Assembly: GCA_043228905.1 (NCBI GenBank)
Contig: JBHGNT010000016.1
Span: 18,228,001-18,292,000, forward strand
Direction: 5' to 3'
Length of the DNA stretch: 64,000 bases
DNA from: Azolla caroliniana
Lineage: Eukaryota; Polypodiophyta
Part shown: piece by piece, positions 48,600 through 59,187 of the stretch
How the letters are laid out: every line of letters starts with the position of its first letter
How positions within the stretch are numbered: the first letter of the stretch is position 1
Notes under the pieces: generated by a model
What the model was told of the DNA's origin: nothing
Databases searched by the model: none
Seen by the model: only the letters and a program-made list of their open reading frames with translations
Position numbers and translations under genes: made by a program

Positions 48600-50235
48600 T
48601 ACTTGCAACTTTGGTAGTTTCTGTGAGAGGTTCATAAGCTTGGCATATTTGTTTGAACCGCACGACATAATCATAAGCATCCCTGCAGCAGAGGAAACGA
48701 GGGACTAACTTTGAAATAGAGGTGCCCGACTATCATTGGTAAGAAGTTGTTGGTTGTCATTGGAGGTGCGCTCTTTTTCCATCATTGATACTAAGGTCTA
48801 GATGGATTGTAATGCTACTGCTAATTTAGCATTGGGAGGTATGGGCATGCGGCTGATAGCCGGGTTGTTGAAATAAGCAAGCCCATTAGTACATTAAAAT
48901 TCAAATGTATTGAGTTTTTATAACTAGGATATAAGTTTTATTTAGTACATAAGTATATATTAAGTAGCCTACTATATTATTAAAATATAATAATATAGTA
49001 GATAATACTAATAATTAAAATATTTTATGAATTACAAGTGGCCCACTAGTCTTCTAGCTATGTGAGACTATCATAAATTCTCACATGGGTTGGTATTTAT
49101 GTTGTGAGGCGTCGCAGGTCTCCGAGTATGTTCTTCACTAGGGCTCCTATTCGTCGTACTTGAGCGAGGCATCGTACTAAATCCATGTTCATTGCGTCTT
49201 CAAGGCGATGTCACATCAAGAAGCATGAATTTTTGTTGCACTCGCACGTGCGCTTCCTTTCTTTCCGTGAGTGCGACCTCGATATCTCACGTAAGCATGT
49301 CTGAATGTCTGCCCTTCAAGAGTTGCGTTGTCCATAACACCATTTCTTGTTCGCTTGTTCACAATTCCTCTAGTGTGTCTTGAATATGTCGTTCTAGGCT
49401 TGATTGATTATTGACTGGGCTTTCATGGAGCAAAGTTGTGTTGAGAGGCACGCTGGCGAAAAGGCCCAGACGAAGATTGATGTTGGGTAACACCCTAGGT
49501 GTTAACCAACCGCCATGATATCTTGTTGGTTTTGATGTAGTAGTTTCTTGGTTGGGGTTCGCCCTTGTGGTCTCGTCTAGGAGCATAGATTTTGACTTGA
49601 ATAGCCTTGTCCATGTGGAATCACCATGTGTTTTCGTCATTCGGTATTGGTGTGACTCCTCAAGTATTCACACTCGTCAATGTTGGTGCTCGTCGAGTAT
49701 TCGCACTCATCGAGTATTCGTGGACATTGTCTAATCTTTACTATTCGAGTATTGGTTCATTGAGTATTCGTGATCGTTGAGTGTTCTTTACTCGCCATCC
49801 ATTGGTAATTGTCAGGTATTGGTATCAGTCGAGTATCGATACTCGTCAAGTATTCAAACAAAACCGTTAAATCCTTTGAAAAAATTATTGGTGCCAACTT
49901 CAATCTCATGCCAATGGGCAGTTTCACATACAACCACCTTGAATGCTTGTCAGCACAAATCACATTGATCTTCTTTTTTGTTGTAAAGGCTAGATCTCAA
50001 TGGTGATTAGTGATAATCAGACAATTAGCATGCTAATATCCGAGCGATTAATGAGTAATTAAAAGGAAAAACTGAAAATACAAGAACTAAAAACAGAATT
50101 AAATAGGATTAAGGCTTTTAAACAACTATAAAAAATGTTTCTACCTTCGTTAAGTGGTTTGCCTAACGAGCTTAAGCAAAAGCTCAAAGTTGTTTTCAAG
50201 CATTGACCATATCCCCGGCAATGATACCAAATAGA
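48600..50235 (-). pseudogene. Gypsy R gag region, decayed, with primer site
   Basis: No long frame survives. 49359-49640 (93 residues) reads like a degraded gag N-terminus. The stretch 48880-49030 is AT-rich and featureless. A degenerate TCGAGTATTCG repeat fills 49655-49860. The primer site (50212-50231, minus strand TTTGGTATCATTGCCGGGGA) resembles the TTTGGCGCCGTTGCCGGGGA site of Athila/Tat elements. Confidence 0.55.
49655..49860. repeat. Degenerate TCGAGTATTCG repeat cluster
   Basis: About ten variants of (T)CGAGTATTCG or TCAAGTATTC, spaced 15-35 bases, some separated by ACTCGTC. Too degenerate for a fixed period. Confidence 0.65.
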
Positions 50236-50327
50236 TGTGTAGATCCGTGCACCTCACATGAAACACTTCTATAGGTCGACAAAGTTGTACATTCCATTGA
50301 TGTCGTTTGCAAAATGTGGACTGACAT
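50236..50327 (-). repeat. Gypsy R 5' LTR, inner edge
   Basis: Begins TGTGTAGATCC just beyond the primer site. It is interrupted at 50327 by element E and probably continues at 57563, where a minus-strand TATA box lies. Confidence 0.5.
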
Positions 50328-51322
50328 TGTCGAGGAAATCCTCGCGTGTTCGCGAAATGAAGCGGGACCACCGGGGTCCTCAACCGGAAGGATTCGATGT
50401 TTTTAGCAGCGTAAGAAAGAATGTATTGAAGATGGATGGATGGATGGATGAAGAGAGAGAGAGAGATTGAGATAGACATTGAACCCTTGACTTTAGTTTT
50501 ACAAGACAAGATACATCACCATTAGGATAACTCCGATCTTTGATTAAGACTTTCTTTTTTTTTACTTACATCACTTGCTTCCTTACACAAGCCCCACTAT
50601 AGGCTTTTATAGGTCTCTCCATGCAAAAACCATGAGCTAAACCCACGGGCTAAAACCATAGTTTTGTGCCCACGGTTTCTATATGTTTGCTTCCTATAAA
50701 ATACTAAATATGAAAAGAAAATATCAGTTGGAATTTTTTAATGTTTGTATGTATAATGTAGATAGTAATAAAACTGATTCAAGCTAAAAAAAAAATGGGC
50801 AATCTAAAAAAAATAGCGAGGTTTGAGAAGAAGTCACAGAAAGGAGAGTAAGAGTAATAGAAAAAATAATAATAATAAAGAATACTACAACGATTTTATA
50901 TATATTTCAAGTTTTGTCATTGATTTGTATCAACACAACGGGTCCCTACGTATTATTTGGTCTCTATTATGGTTTACTCACAACATTATCTGTTGTAAAG
51001 CACTCAGTAGTGGCTTTACTGGTACGTTAATTTGTCTCCTATCTTGGAGGTGCAAGGTTCAAGCCTTGCTTCCACCCCTATGTATACACTTAAATGTTAC
51101 TAGGCTTTAGTCTTATTTTTATATTTACAATTGAGCGCACATCACACGTGCACATGTTTAACTTTACATCTAGCTTTTCTTTTAGGATTCTCATTTCAGT
51201 TCTATTTACAGCATGCTAGCATATGTGTGTGGCCTTCACCCCTTTCACACGTGCACATTGTACCTTCTCGATTTCGTTCGTTGCACACAATTTTCACACC
51301 ATTGCCGAAAATCTTCATGACA
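50328..51322 (-). repeat. 3' LTR of E
   Basis: 995 bases. Closely similar to the 5' LTR apart from about 260 extra bases (50725-50995) and a GGAT repeat near 50433. Carries the antisense tRNA-like module. Confidence 0.9.
50998..51080 (+). promoter_or_regulatory. tRNA-like A/B-box module in 3' LTR of E, antisense
   Basis: AGCACTCAGTAGTGG resembles an A box. GGTTCAAGCCT at 51056-51066 resembles a B box inside a GCAAG/CTTGC stem like a tRNA T-arm. Same arrangement at 57238-57320. No acceptor stem pairs, so this is tRNA-derived, not a tRNA gene. Confidence 0.5.
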
Positions 51323-51406
51323 TCCACCCCAACCAAACCGCACGTCCTCTGGTGCGTGCCAAGAAGAGAGTGTGAGATTTCAACTACGGTGATTATTACG
51401 ATTCCT

Positions 51407-52024
51407 CTATTTCGAGCATGTCCATTCCCTTCGCTCAAACCATTGTCGCCACCCAATCCACCATATCATTCGCTCATTCTTTGCTTTACCATGACTAGTT
51501 GTCATGGCCCCTTGTTCTCCTTCCGAGCATAACCGTTTAGGCTCTATGCATGTTCCACCTTCGTTCCGACCATCTCCTTGGTCAAGGCACTTTGACCCAT
51601 CATGCAGTTTTGTTTTCAGTCTTTCTCCACAAGTCGTTATTTGAATAATGGCATCGAATACCCCATGTAGTATCTTCAAGTGTATGCCCATGTCGAGATC
51701 CTTACGCGACCATTTTTCATGCTTCCCACTTCGTCCATCGTTGTGGTTTCTTCTTATGTTAGAGTTCTCCATCGATTCCTCGATCTTAATGATAGTGTCC
51801 GCCTTCAAGTTGAATGTTACATCAATATCTTGAGGAATACCCTTCAAATCTTCTTGGCTCACTTGGCCCTCGTTTTCTTTTGTTGTGCTTTCAACCACTG
51901 CTGCCCAAGTCTCTGGAACATGTGCGAAGGAATCCATTTGTCCTTGGTCAATCACCTTTGAAACCTTTGTCTTGATGTCATCTTTCACATTAGATTGGAA
52001 CTCCCCCTTGTTGCCACCTTCCGT
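51407..52024 (-). pseudogene. E gag, C-terminal part
   Basis: Continues the frame of 55371-56577 once D and its 4-base duplication are discounted. Contains another ETWA repeat (HVPETWAAVVES) and a Trp-rich tail IWWIGWRQWFERREW also present in D. Ends at a TAG at 51407, where D has Trp. Confidence 0.85.
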
Positions 52025-52797
52025 TGTCGTAGTGTATTTTGTACACTACGTGAAAAACTTATAAAGTACCAATTTAATAAATATGAATAAATAGTAGAAA
52101 ATATTAAAATTTATATAACATGCATAGGGCAAGATTCGAACCTTGCACCTCCATGTTAATAATGTAATGTCTTACCATTACACTAGCATTTCATTTATGT
52201 TTAAAAATAGATGTTCCACATAGAAAGCTTAGTTCACCTAGGATAAACTTTAGTTAAAAGAAAACGCATGCTAAAAGAAAAAGCTACACATGCACATCTA
52301 GCGTGCATGAACGCTATAGTTGATAAAAAAAAAACGCACAAGTTAGAAAAAGCATGATCACTTTAGATAAAGCATATAGTCTATCTATAGGAAAAGCATG
52401 GAGTCTATAGTTAGGGAAAAAAAAAAAGCATGGACTCCCTCATCACTACATAAGGATGGGGAGCACAATGTAATAGGTGTGTGAAAAATATTTGGGAAAT
52501 TGGATATATTTCCTAAAAACACCAATTAATATAATCGTGGGATTCACGAAAATAATATAATCTATACTTGTGGGATTCACAAGTTTCTTATATCTTTCTT
52601 TCAATCTAAATACATATTCTTATCTAAATATTGATTAATCGATTACAATACACTCGTGGGATTCACGAAATTTCTATCTCTCTTTCTAATAATCTATTCA
52701 TTACTAGCCTCATCTCATATTCTTCTTTCTCCTAGTCCAAAACCTCAGTGGTTCCCACCCGACTCACGCAAACGATCCGGAGCCGAAAGGCACGACA
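52025..52797 (+). repeat. 5' LTR of D
   Basis: 773 bases. Perfect 9-base inverted repeat CGTAGTGTA/TACACTACG at 52028-52050. Degenerate TATA (TACATAAGG, 52447). Three GTGGGATTCAC hairpins follow at 52535-52549, 52566-52584 and 52653-52668. Confidence 0.9.
52126..52190 (-). promoter_or_regulatory. tRNA-like A/B-box module in 5' LTR of D, antisense
   Basis: Minus strand: A box TAGTGTAATGG (52175-52185) and B box GGTTCGAATCT (52132-52142) in a GCAAG/CTTGC stem, 32 bases apart. Looks like the head of a tRNA-derived SINE. Confidence 0.6.
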
Positions 52798-52835
52798 CAG
52801 TTGGTGAACCCGACGTGAAGGCGGGTGGCAAGGAG

Positions 52836-54695
52836 ATGGAGAATCAAGAAGAGGCAATGAGTATAACGATGATAATGATGTTCGAGCGGATGCTACAAGA
52901 ACAACGAGCGATGTCGGAGATCACGGGGGCAGTAAAGCGGCTCGTACAACGAAACGGACAATTCAACGGAAACGATGTGTCATGCTATCTACGTGACTAC
53001 AAGGCGGAGATGATGCGATGTGGGATACCGGAAGGATTGCAAGTGATATCCTTCAGTTGGGTAGTCATGGATGAGCTACAAGAGAGAATCCACAAGATAC
53101 GGCAACAAAACTCGACATGGGGGTCATTCGAAGAAGCTTTACAAGAGGCATATGATTACAAGAGATCGAAGGGAAAAGATCGGCGAGAATTCGACGAATG
53201 GGTGGCATCGGAGAAGACCCACCGAAGTGCAACACAAGCATTCCTAGAGTTCGAGCATCGTTTTGCTCGACTCTCGGAGAGGGAACGAAGATTGGTGGGA
53301 GAAGATAAAGTCTTAATGTTCGTAAGATCGATCGATCGAAAAGAAAGGATGGACATCGGGATCGAACTCGAAGACGATGACGGTGCGAACGGTCTTACCG
53401 AGGATTGGGCCAAAGTCGAAAGGGTATGCCGAAGACATGATGAAAGGAAGCTGAGAATCTCGTCAACAACGACATGGCCCATGAAGGATGGTCGATTGAG
53501 GAAAAACAATGAAGCCGATATGAAGGCCGAAATACAACATGATGGTGCGACGGAAGAGGGTGTAAAACAAGCTACCCTCTTGTCTTGCGAAAGAACGACG
53601 GCGAAGGATAAGGCCGATAACCCAAGTGTAGAAGAAGATTTCGGAATACAAGTGTCCGAAACATCAGGTGAAAAAGGGGTAAGCATAATTGATGTTTCCA
53701 TAATTGATGCAGTGAAAGAGAGCAAGGAGGACTTGATTGAGGAGGTCACCAAGAAAGATGACATCGAATCGAAGGTGGCTATGGACGAATCAATGGCGGA
53801 TGGCCATATCGAGACTTCCCCACCACTGATTCTAGAGACTCCGGCGGTTGCGTTTGAAAGGCAACGTGAGACCGAAGAGACGGAAGGTGGCGGAGAGAAA
53901 ACAAAGGTCGAAGTCGATGCATACAACGGAGAGATAGCCGAGAATATGGCTATGGGTGAAACAATGGAGGATGATAATACCGAGGATTCCTACCCACTAA
54001 TCCTAGAGACTTCGGCGGTTGTGTCTGAGAAGCAACGTGAGACCGGAGAGACGGGAGGTGGCGGCAAGAAAGGTAAAGTCGGAAGCCGGTTCGGATGGAA
54101 GGTGATCCGGACGGGATTCCGATCCGAAAGAAAGCCGAACCGGGTAAAAGACGATTCGGCCAAAAGACGATCCGGAAAGAAGCTAATCCGACTCAACCGA
54201 AGGTTGGACCGGTCGAGGCTGGTGAAAACGAGGAAAAGAAAGCCAACCGAAACCGAAACCGATAGATTGAAACCGGGCCGGAAGGAGACCGACTCAATCG
54301 AAACCGAACAACCGATTCCGATTCGGCTAAATACGAATCCGATCGGAAGCCGATCATACCGAAAGTCGATCGGACGAGAGCGATCCGGAAAAAAGTCAAG
54401 GTTGATGAAGACAAGAAAGAGGCCAGTAAAAGACACTACCACGAATGACAAGGGCCAAGAATATGACGAGAGAGAACAAAGAATATGGTGGATCGGATGG
54501 CGACAATGGTTCGGGTGGAAAGAATGGGTCTACTCAAAATGGAGAGACAAAGTTGACATAGCGGGACAAACGGAGGATGAAGGGGAGACAACGAGCATCG
54601 GCAACTTCGGCACATACCGGAGGATGTGCGGGTTCGGAGGGGGCGAGTGTCGTAGTGTATTTCGTACACTACGTGAAAAAGTAAAAATAATATAA
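52836..54695 (+). CDS. D gag protein (619 residues, no interruption)
   Basis: First ATG after the primer site (MENQEEAMSITMIMMFERMLQ). The frame is also open upstream into the LTR. Capsid region about residues 1-200, with KTHRSATQAFLEFEHRFARLSERERRL related to B gag (FEERFARLSALDR). No zinc knuckle. The middle holds repeated modules ending LILET.AV...QRETEETEGG. The tail is very basic and acidic in alternation, with IWWIGWRQWFGWKEW. The frame runs through the polypurine tract, so the last 16 codons, stop included, are encoded by the 3' LTR. No protease, RT or integrase. Confidence 0.9.
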   Translation: MENQEEAMSITMIMMFERMLQEQRAMSEITGAVKRLVQRNGQFNGNDVSCYLRDYKAEMMRCGIPEGLQVISFSWVVMDELQERIHKIRQQNSTWGSFEEALQEAYDYKRSKGKDRREFDEWVASEKTHRSATQAFLEFEHRFARLSERERRLVGEDKVLMFVRSIDRKERMDIGIELEDDDGANGLTEDWAKVERVCRRHDERKLRISSTTTWPMKDGRLRKNNEADMKAEIQHDGATEEGVKQATLLSCERTTAKDKADNPSVEEDFGIQVSETSGEKGVSIIDVSIIDAVKESKEDLIEEVTKKDDIESKVAMDESMADGHIETSPPLILETPAVAFERQRETEETEGGGEKTKVEVDAYNGEIAENMAMGETMEDDNTEDSYPLILETSAVVSEKQRETGETGGGGKKGKVGSRFGWKVIRTGFRSERKPNRVKDDSAKRRSGKKLIRLNRRLDRSRLVKTRKRKPTETETDRLKPGRKETDSIETEQPIPIRLNTNPIGSRSYRKSIGRERSGKKSRLMKTRKRPVKDTTTNDKGQEYDEREQRIWWIGWRQWFGWKEWVYSKWRDKVDIAGQTEDEGETTSIGNFGTYRRMCGFGGGECRSVFRTLREKVKII

Positions 54696-55370
54696 CCGAT
54701 TTAATTACATATAAATAAATAAAATAAGAATATCAAGATATTTATCACGTGCATAGGGCAAGATTCAAACCTTGTACCTCCACGTAGCCAAACCTCAACT
54801 TTACCATTATGCTACCTTATCTTTAGTGTTCTACAAATAGATTTAATAACTATAACTCCTTTATTTGCGTCTACCTTTATTAAAAGGTAAATCATGCATT
54901 TTTAGAGTGCGTGAATATTTTATAGAAAAACGCAAGCAACTAAAAAGTGACTCATGTACATCTAGCGTGCATGAGCACTATATTTAGCAAATAAAAGCAA
55001 GGATTAGAAAAGCATCACATGCACATTTAGTGTGCATGAACATATTAGAAAAAAAGCATGTAGCTATGCTTAGTCTCTCCCATCACTATATAAGGATGGG
55101 GAGCACATTGTAGTTTTTGTTGATTATTTTTCTATAATGATCAATCAATCTAAAATATTCGTGGGATTCACGAATTTGCTAAAATAATTCTCTCTTACTA
55201 CCTAAATATTGACTAAATATACTAAACTCGTGGGATTCACGAGATTCTTATCTTATAACTCTTTATACCTATTCTTTACTAGCCTTATTTGTATTTTTCT
55301 TTCTCCTAGTCCAAAACCTCGGCGGTTCCCACCCGACTCACGCAACGATCCGGAGCCGAAAGGCACGACA
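54648..55370 (+). repeat. 3' LTR of D
   Basis: 723 bases. Shares ends and islands with the 5' LTR but differs widely between them. TATA box TATATAAGG intact at 55087. Hairpins at 55158-55174 and 55227-55243. Confidence 0.9.
54755..54818 (-). promoter_or_regulatory. tRNA-like A/B-box module in 3' LTR of D, antisense
   Basis: Minus strand: A box TAGCATAATGG (54804-54814), B box GGTTTGAATCT (54761-54771). Same spacing as in the 5' LTR, although surrounding sequence differs. Confidence 0.58.
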
Positions 55371-56809
55371 CCGTCTCTTGTGTCTTCTGTTGCTTCTCGG
55401 ACGCAACTGCCCAAGTCTCTAGAACCAGTGAGGGGAAAGTCTTGTCACTGCCATCATTCACCATTGACTTGTCGATATCTATCTTCGCCTCGATGTTGTG
55501 CACACCATCTTGGTCCTTCTCCTTACTATCACCTTCCATCTCTTGGGTCTCACGTTGGCTCTCTGCAACTGCCCAAGTCTCCGGAACTTGTGTGAAGGAA
55601 TCCTCGATGTGACCATCTGTCATTAATTCTTTCATAGCCACCTCTGACTTGATGTCATTTCTTATGGCTATCTCTTCAATCTCATGGGCCTCATACCCAT
55701 TGACCTTCTTGATAGAGCAATCTTCGATTATCCTTCTCTCTTCGTCGCATGTATTCGTTTCGACCTTCGGCTCCTCACCGACACCTTCCGTCTCTTGGGT
55801 CTCACGTTGGTTCTTGGACGCAACTGCCCAAGTCTCTAGAGCATGTGTGGAGAAAATCCGGCCATGGTCGTTGTCGACGCTTGTTGTCTTGTTCATAGTC
55901 ACCTCCTTGATGTCGTCTTTAGCGGCTAGATCCTCAATTACACTAGCCTCACACTCTTTATCTCCATTGACGCAAGCTTTGATTAGGCTTGCTCCTTCAT
56001 CATCTGATGTTTCGAACACGATGCGTGTTCGGAAACATTTGTCCTCCTTTGAAATGGCTGTCATCGCCCTCGAGTCATCATCAATCTTCTTTTCATTATG
56101 GATGTGTTGTTTAGGCGTCTCGACTTCTTTAGATGGTTTTGATTTTTCTACACTTGGTCTTACCAAGTTAATATCATCAAGCCATTGATGACGCCTGTCG
56201 ATCTTGTTGCATGCTTGCTTCACTGCAACCCAATCCGCCATAAGCCCGTTCGCTTGGGTATCATCTTCAAGGAGAGTCCCCAACTCTCCTCTATCCTTCA
56301 TGTCCACAGCCTTCAAGAAGTACAAATTCTTGTCCTCCTCAAGCAGCACTTTGTCCGTGGCGGGGAGACAACGAAACATTTGGTCGAACTCGTCGTACAC
56401 CCTCGAAGCGCTCATCCTCTTATTCTTCTTTTCTATCCACTTCATCAAGGCATGTCGAGTCATCCTCGACAAATCTTCCATCGCAAACTCTGCAAATATC
56501 GCCTTCTCGAACTCCGACCACATTGTCTTCCCTTCTTGAAGCTCGATGACGCGCCTTTGGATGTTGGTGGCGACCACTCTCTTGAAAACTTGTAATTTGA
56601 CGCACTTCAGACACGTCCCTCTGATTCATCTCCCTTTTGTATGCATCAAGGAACTTCGTAATGTTCATTCCGTCAAATTGACCCTCGACGTCCACGACAC
56701 GGTTGACGGCCTTCTCCACGCTCGCATCGTTGTCCCGAGATTTGATCATTTGTTCGAAGATTATCATCATTCTTTCGAACTCTCCCACTTGATTGCTTGA
56801 GGATGCCAT
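55371..56809 (-). pseudogene. E gag, N-terminal and middle part
   Basis: Starts MASSSNQVGEFERMM at 56809, like C gag. One frame change near 56590, where a T run looks one base too long. Capsid motif DLSRMTRHALMKWIEKK, then at least three ETWAVA...QRETQETEG repeats before D interrupts. With 51407-52024 it totals about 680 codons, similar to D. No zinc knuckle seen. Confidence 0.87.
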
Positions 56810-56857
56810 CTCCAAGTATTGGTCGATCCTCGTCTTTATCCTTCCTACTGCTTCTTC

Positions 56858-56873
56858 ACGTCGGGTTCACCAA
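56858..56873 (-). other. Primer binding site of E
   Basis: Minus strand TTGGTGAACCCGACGT, six bases inside the 5' LTR. Same site as in B and D. Confidence 0.85.
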
Positions 56874-56879
56874 GTAAGA

Positions 56880-57562
56880 TGTCGAGGAAATCCTCGCGTG
56901 TTCGCGAAATGAAGCGGGACCACCAGGGTCTTGGACCGGAAGGATTCGATGTTTTTAGCAGCGTAAAAGAGAGAGAGAGAGATTGAACCCTTGACTTTAG
57001 TTTTACGAGACAAGATACATCACCATTAAGATAACTCTGATCTTTGATTAAGAGTTTCTTTTTTTTACTTACATCACTTGCTTCCTTACACAAGCCCCAT
57101 TATAGGCTTTTATAGGTCTCTCCATGCAAAAACCATGGGCTAAAACCACGGGCTAAAACCATGGTTTTGTGCCCACGGTTTCTATATGTTTGCTTCTTAC
57201 AAAATACTGAATATGAAAAGAAAATATACAAATTCTAAAGCACTCAGTAGTGGCTTTATTGGTAAGTTAATTTGCCTCTTATCTTGGAGGTGCAAGGTTC
57301 AAGCTTTGCTTCCACCCCTATGTATGCACTTAAATGTTACTAGGCTTTAGTCTTATTTTTATATTTACAATTGAGCGCACATCACACGTGCACATGTGTA
57401 ACTTTACATCTAGCTTTTCTTTTAGGATTCTCATTTCAGTCCTATTTACAACATGCTAGCGTATGTGTGTGGCCTTCACCCCTTTCACACGTGCACATTG
57501 TACCTTCTCGATTTCGTTCGTTGCACACAATTTTCACACCGTTGCCGAAAATCTTCATGACA
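56880..57562 (-). repeat. 5' LTR of E
   Basis: 683 bases, same ends as the 3' LTR. tRNA-like module at 57238-57320 (B box GGTTCAAGCTT at 57296-57306). Confidence 0.9.
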
Positions 57563-58005
57563 ACGTATCCCCTCTTGGTGGCGAACCGGGTAAGGGTAAT
57601 TGTGAAATACCCTCGAGACTCACACTCACTTAACGAATACACAGAATTAACGCCTTAAATCTCTCTCACACTCACTCTCTTAGACAAATAGAAACCATGA
57701 ATATATTTATTAAACCCTCTTGCTAAGGGTTCAAGCACCAACATGGATTAGAGATTAGTGTTTTTCTACAAATCTATCATGAATCTCTCTTAAGCTTATG
57801 ATTACAAGAAAGAAGAGAGGAAGCTTTAGAGATCTTACGAATGGAGGAACCCTTACAAATACATCATTGTGTGGTTTATATAGGTTTTACATAGTGGGTG
57901 TGGCCATTTCACACTTGGCTGCATGTTGGTGTGCATTCCCTTTCATGTGTCCTTTTAGTTGCCGAGTATAATTGTTGATGCACTCTTCTTCATGACCAAG
58001 GCATG
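57563..58005 (-). repeat. Probable continuation of gypsy R LTR beyond E
   Basis: No ORF. Minus strand has a TATA box CCTATATAAACC near 57880, which suits the outer part of a minus-strand 5' LTR. Joined to 50236-50327 only by the argument that E inserted here with a near-perfect 4-base duplication. Confidence 0.45.
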
Positions 58006-58013
58006 ATGCACTC

Positions 58014-59187
58014 TAGGGATCGGCAACGGTTCGGTTTAGGCTTAGCCGGTTTGGCTTGATCCAAGCCAAACCGGCTAAGCCTAAACCGTTTACAGGATCT
58101 CAAACCTGAGCCGAGCCGAGCCGAGCCGGTTCACAAACCGGTTAGGCTAAACCGGTTTATGCTAAACCGGTTTGTGAACCGGCTTGGTAAATGGCTTGTA
58201 AACCGGTTTCTAAACCGGCTTGGAAACCGGTTTAGAAACCTCCCTCTCTCTCTCTCTCCCTACCTCCCTCTCTCTCAAATGATCCACTATATACTATATA
58301 CTATATACTATACATTGTACAAGCTCTCCCTCCCACTCTCTCTCACGTATGTGGTCTCTGACTCTCTCTCCCTCTCCCTCTCTCTCCCCTCTATGTAGTT
58401 CCTCTCTCTCTCTCTTTCCCTCTCTGTAGTCTCTCTCTCTCTCCCCTCTATGTAGTTCCTCTCTCTCTCTCTCTCCCCTCTATGTAGTTCCTCTCTCTCT
58501 CTCTCTCCCTCTCTGTAGTCTCTCTCTCTCTCCCCTCTATGTAGTTCCTCTCTCTCTCTCTCTCTCTCCCTCTGTGTAGTCTCTCTCTCTCTCCCCTCTA
58601 TGTAGTTCCTCTCTCTCTCTCTCTCTCCCTCTGTGTAGTCTCTCTCTCTCTCCCCTCTATGTAGTTCCTCTCTCTCTCTCTCTCTCCCCTCTGTGTAGTC
58701 TCTCTCTCTCTCCCCTCTATGTAGTTCCTCTCTCTCTCTCTCTCCCCTTTGTGTAGTCTCTCTCTCTCTCTCCCCTCTATGTAGTTCCTCTCTCTCTCTC
58801 TCTCCCCCCTCTGTGTAGTCTCTCTATCTCTCTCTCTCTCCCCTCTGTGTAGTCTCTCTCTCCTTATATGTTGTCTCCCTCCCTCTGTCTCTCTCTCCTC
58901 GTCTATGTAGTTCTCCCTCCCTCACTCTCTCTCTCTCTCTCTCTTTCCCCTTGTCTATTGTCTCTCTCCCCCTCTCTAAAGTTTATAAACGGCTTAAACG
59001 GCTTAAACGGTTTATCCGACTTAGCCGGCTTGAGCCAGTTTGGCGAGGCTCAAGCCGAGCCGAGCCGAGCTCAAACCGTTAAGGCAAGTTCAAGCCTAAA
59101 CCGAGCCGAGCCGCTAAGCCGCTAAGCCGTTTTCAAGCCGGCTAAGCCAAACGGTTTAGGCTTGAGCCGAGCCGTTGCCGATCCCTA
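58014..59187. mobile_element. Non-autonomous hAT-type DNA transposon
   Basis: Terminal inverted repeats TAGGGATCGGCAACGG, perfect over 16 bases at both ends. Exact 8-base target duplication ATGCACTC at 58006-58013 and 59188-59195. TAGGG ends with an 8-base duplication are the hAT signature. No transposase ORF. Subterminal regions are packed with ACCGGTT and CCGAGC motifs and include a perfect 27-base palindrome arm pair (58032-58058 / 58062-58088). The centre is a CT-rich minisatellite. Confidence 0.92.
58244..58975. repeat. CT-rich minisatellite inside the hAT element
   Basis: (CT)n blocks punctuated by TATGTAGTTC and TGTGTAGTC. The paired unit of about 60 bases repeats some seven times between 58390 and 58860. 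A CTATATACTATATACTATA stretch lies near 58288. Confidence 0.85.

Larger units (their letters stand above)
52025..55370 (+). mobile_element. Gag-only LTR retrotransposon D nested in E
   Basis: LTRs 52025-52797 and 54648-55370 (TGTCGTAGTG...GGCACGACA). 4-base duplication CCGT at 52021-52024 and 55371-55374. Primer site TTGGTGAACCCGACGT at 52801-52816. Polypurine tract GGTTCGGAGGGGGCGAG at 54631-54647. One long gag ORF and nothing else. Removing D restores the frame of E gag, so both ends are correct. The two LTRs are strikingly different from each other. Confidence 0.94.
50328..57562 (-). mobile_element. Gag-only LTR retrotransposon E (split by D)
   Basis: LTRs 50328-51322 and 56880-57562 (TGTCGAGGAAATCC...CTTCATGACA). 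Flanks ACAT and ACGT, a 4-base duplication with one change. Primer site at 56858-56873 and polypurine tract at 51323-51342 (minus strand GGTTTGGTTGGGGTGGA). Between them there is only gag, no protease, RT or integrase. Element D interrupts gag at 52025-55370. Non-autonomous; enzymes presumably came from relatives such as B. Confidence 0.92.

Noticed and set aside
49757-49963. 68-residue ORF with SRWLYVKLPIGMRLK taken as a reverse transcriptase piece
   Set aside because: Too short, no catalytic motif, and located in the gag region of relic R.
51000-51080. Genuine tRNA gene
   Set aside because: A and B boxes are present but the acceptor stem does not pair and no clear anticodon arm forms.
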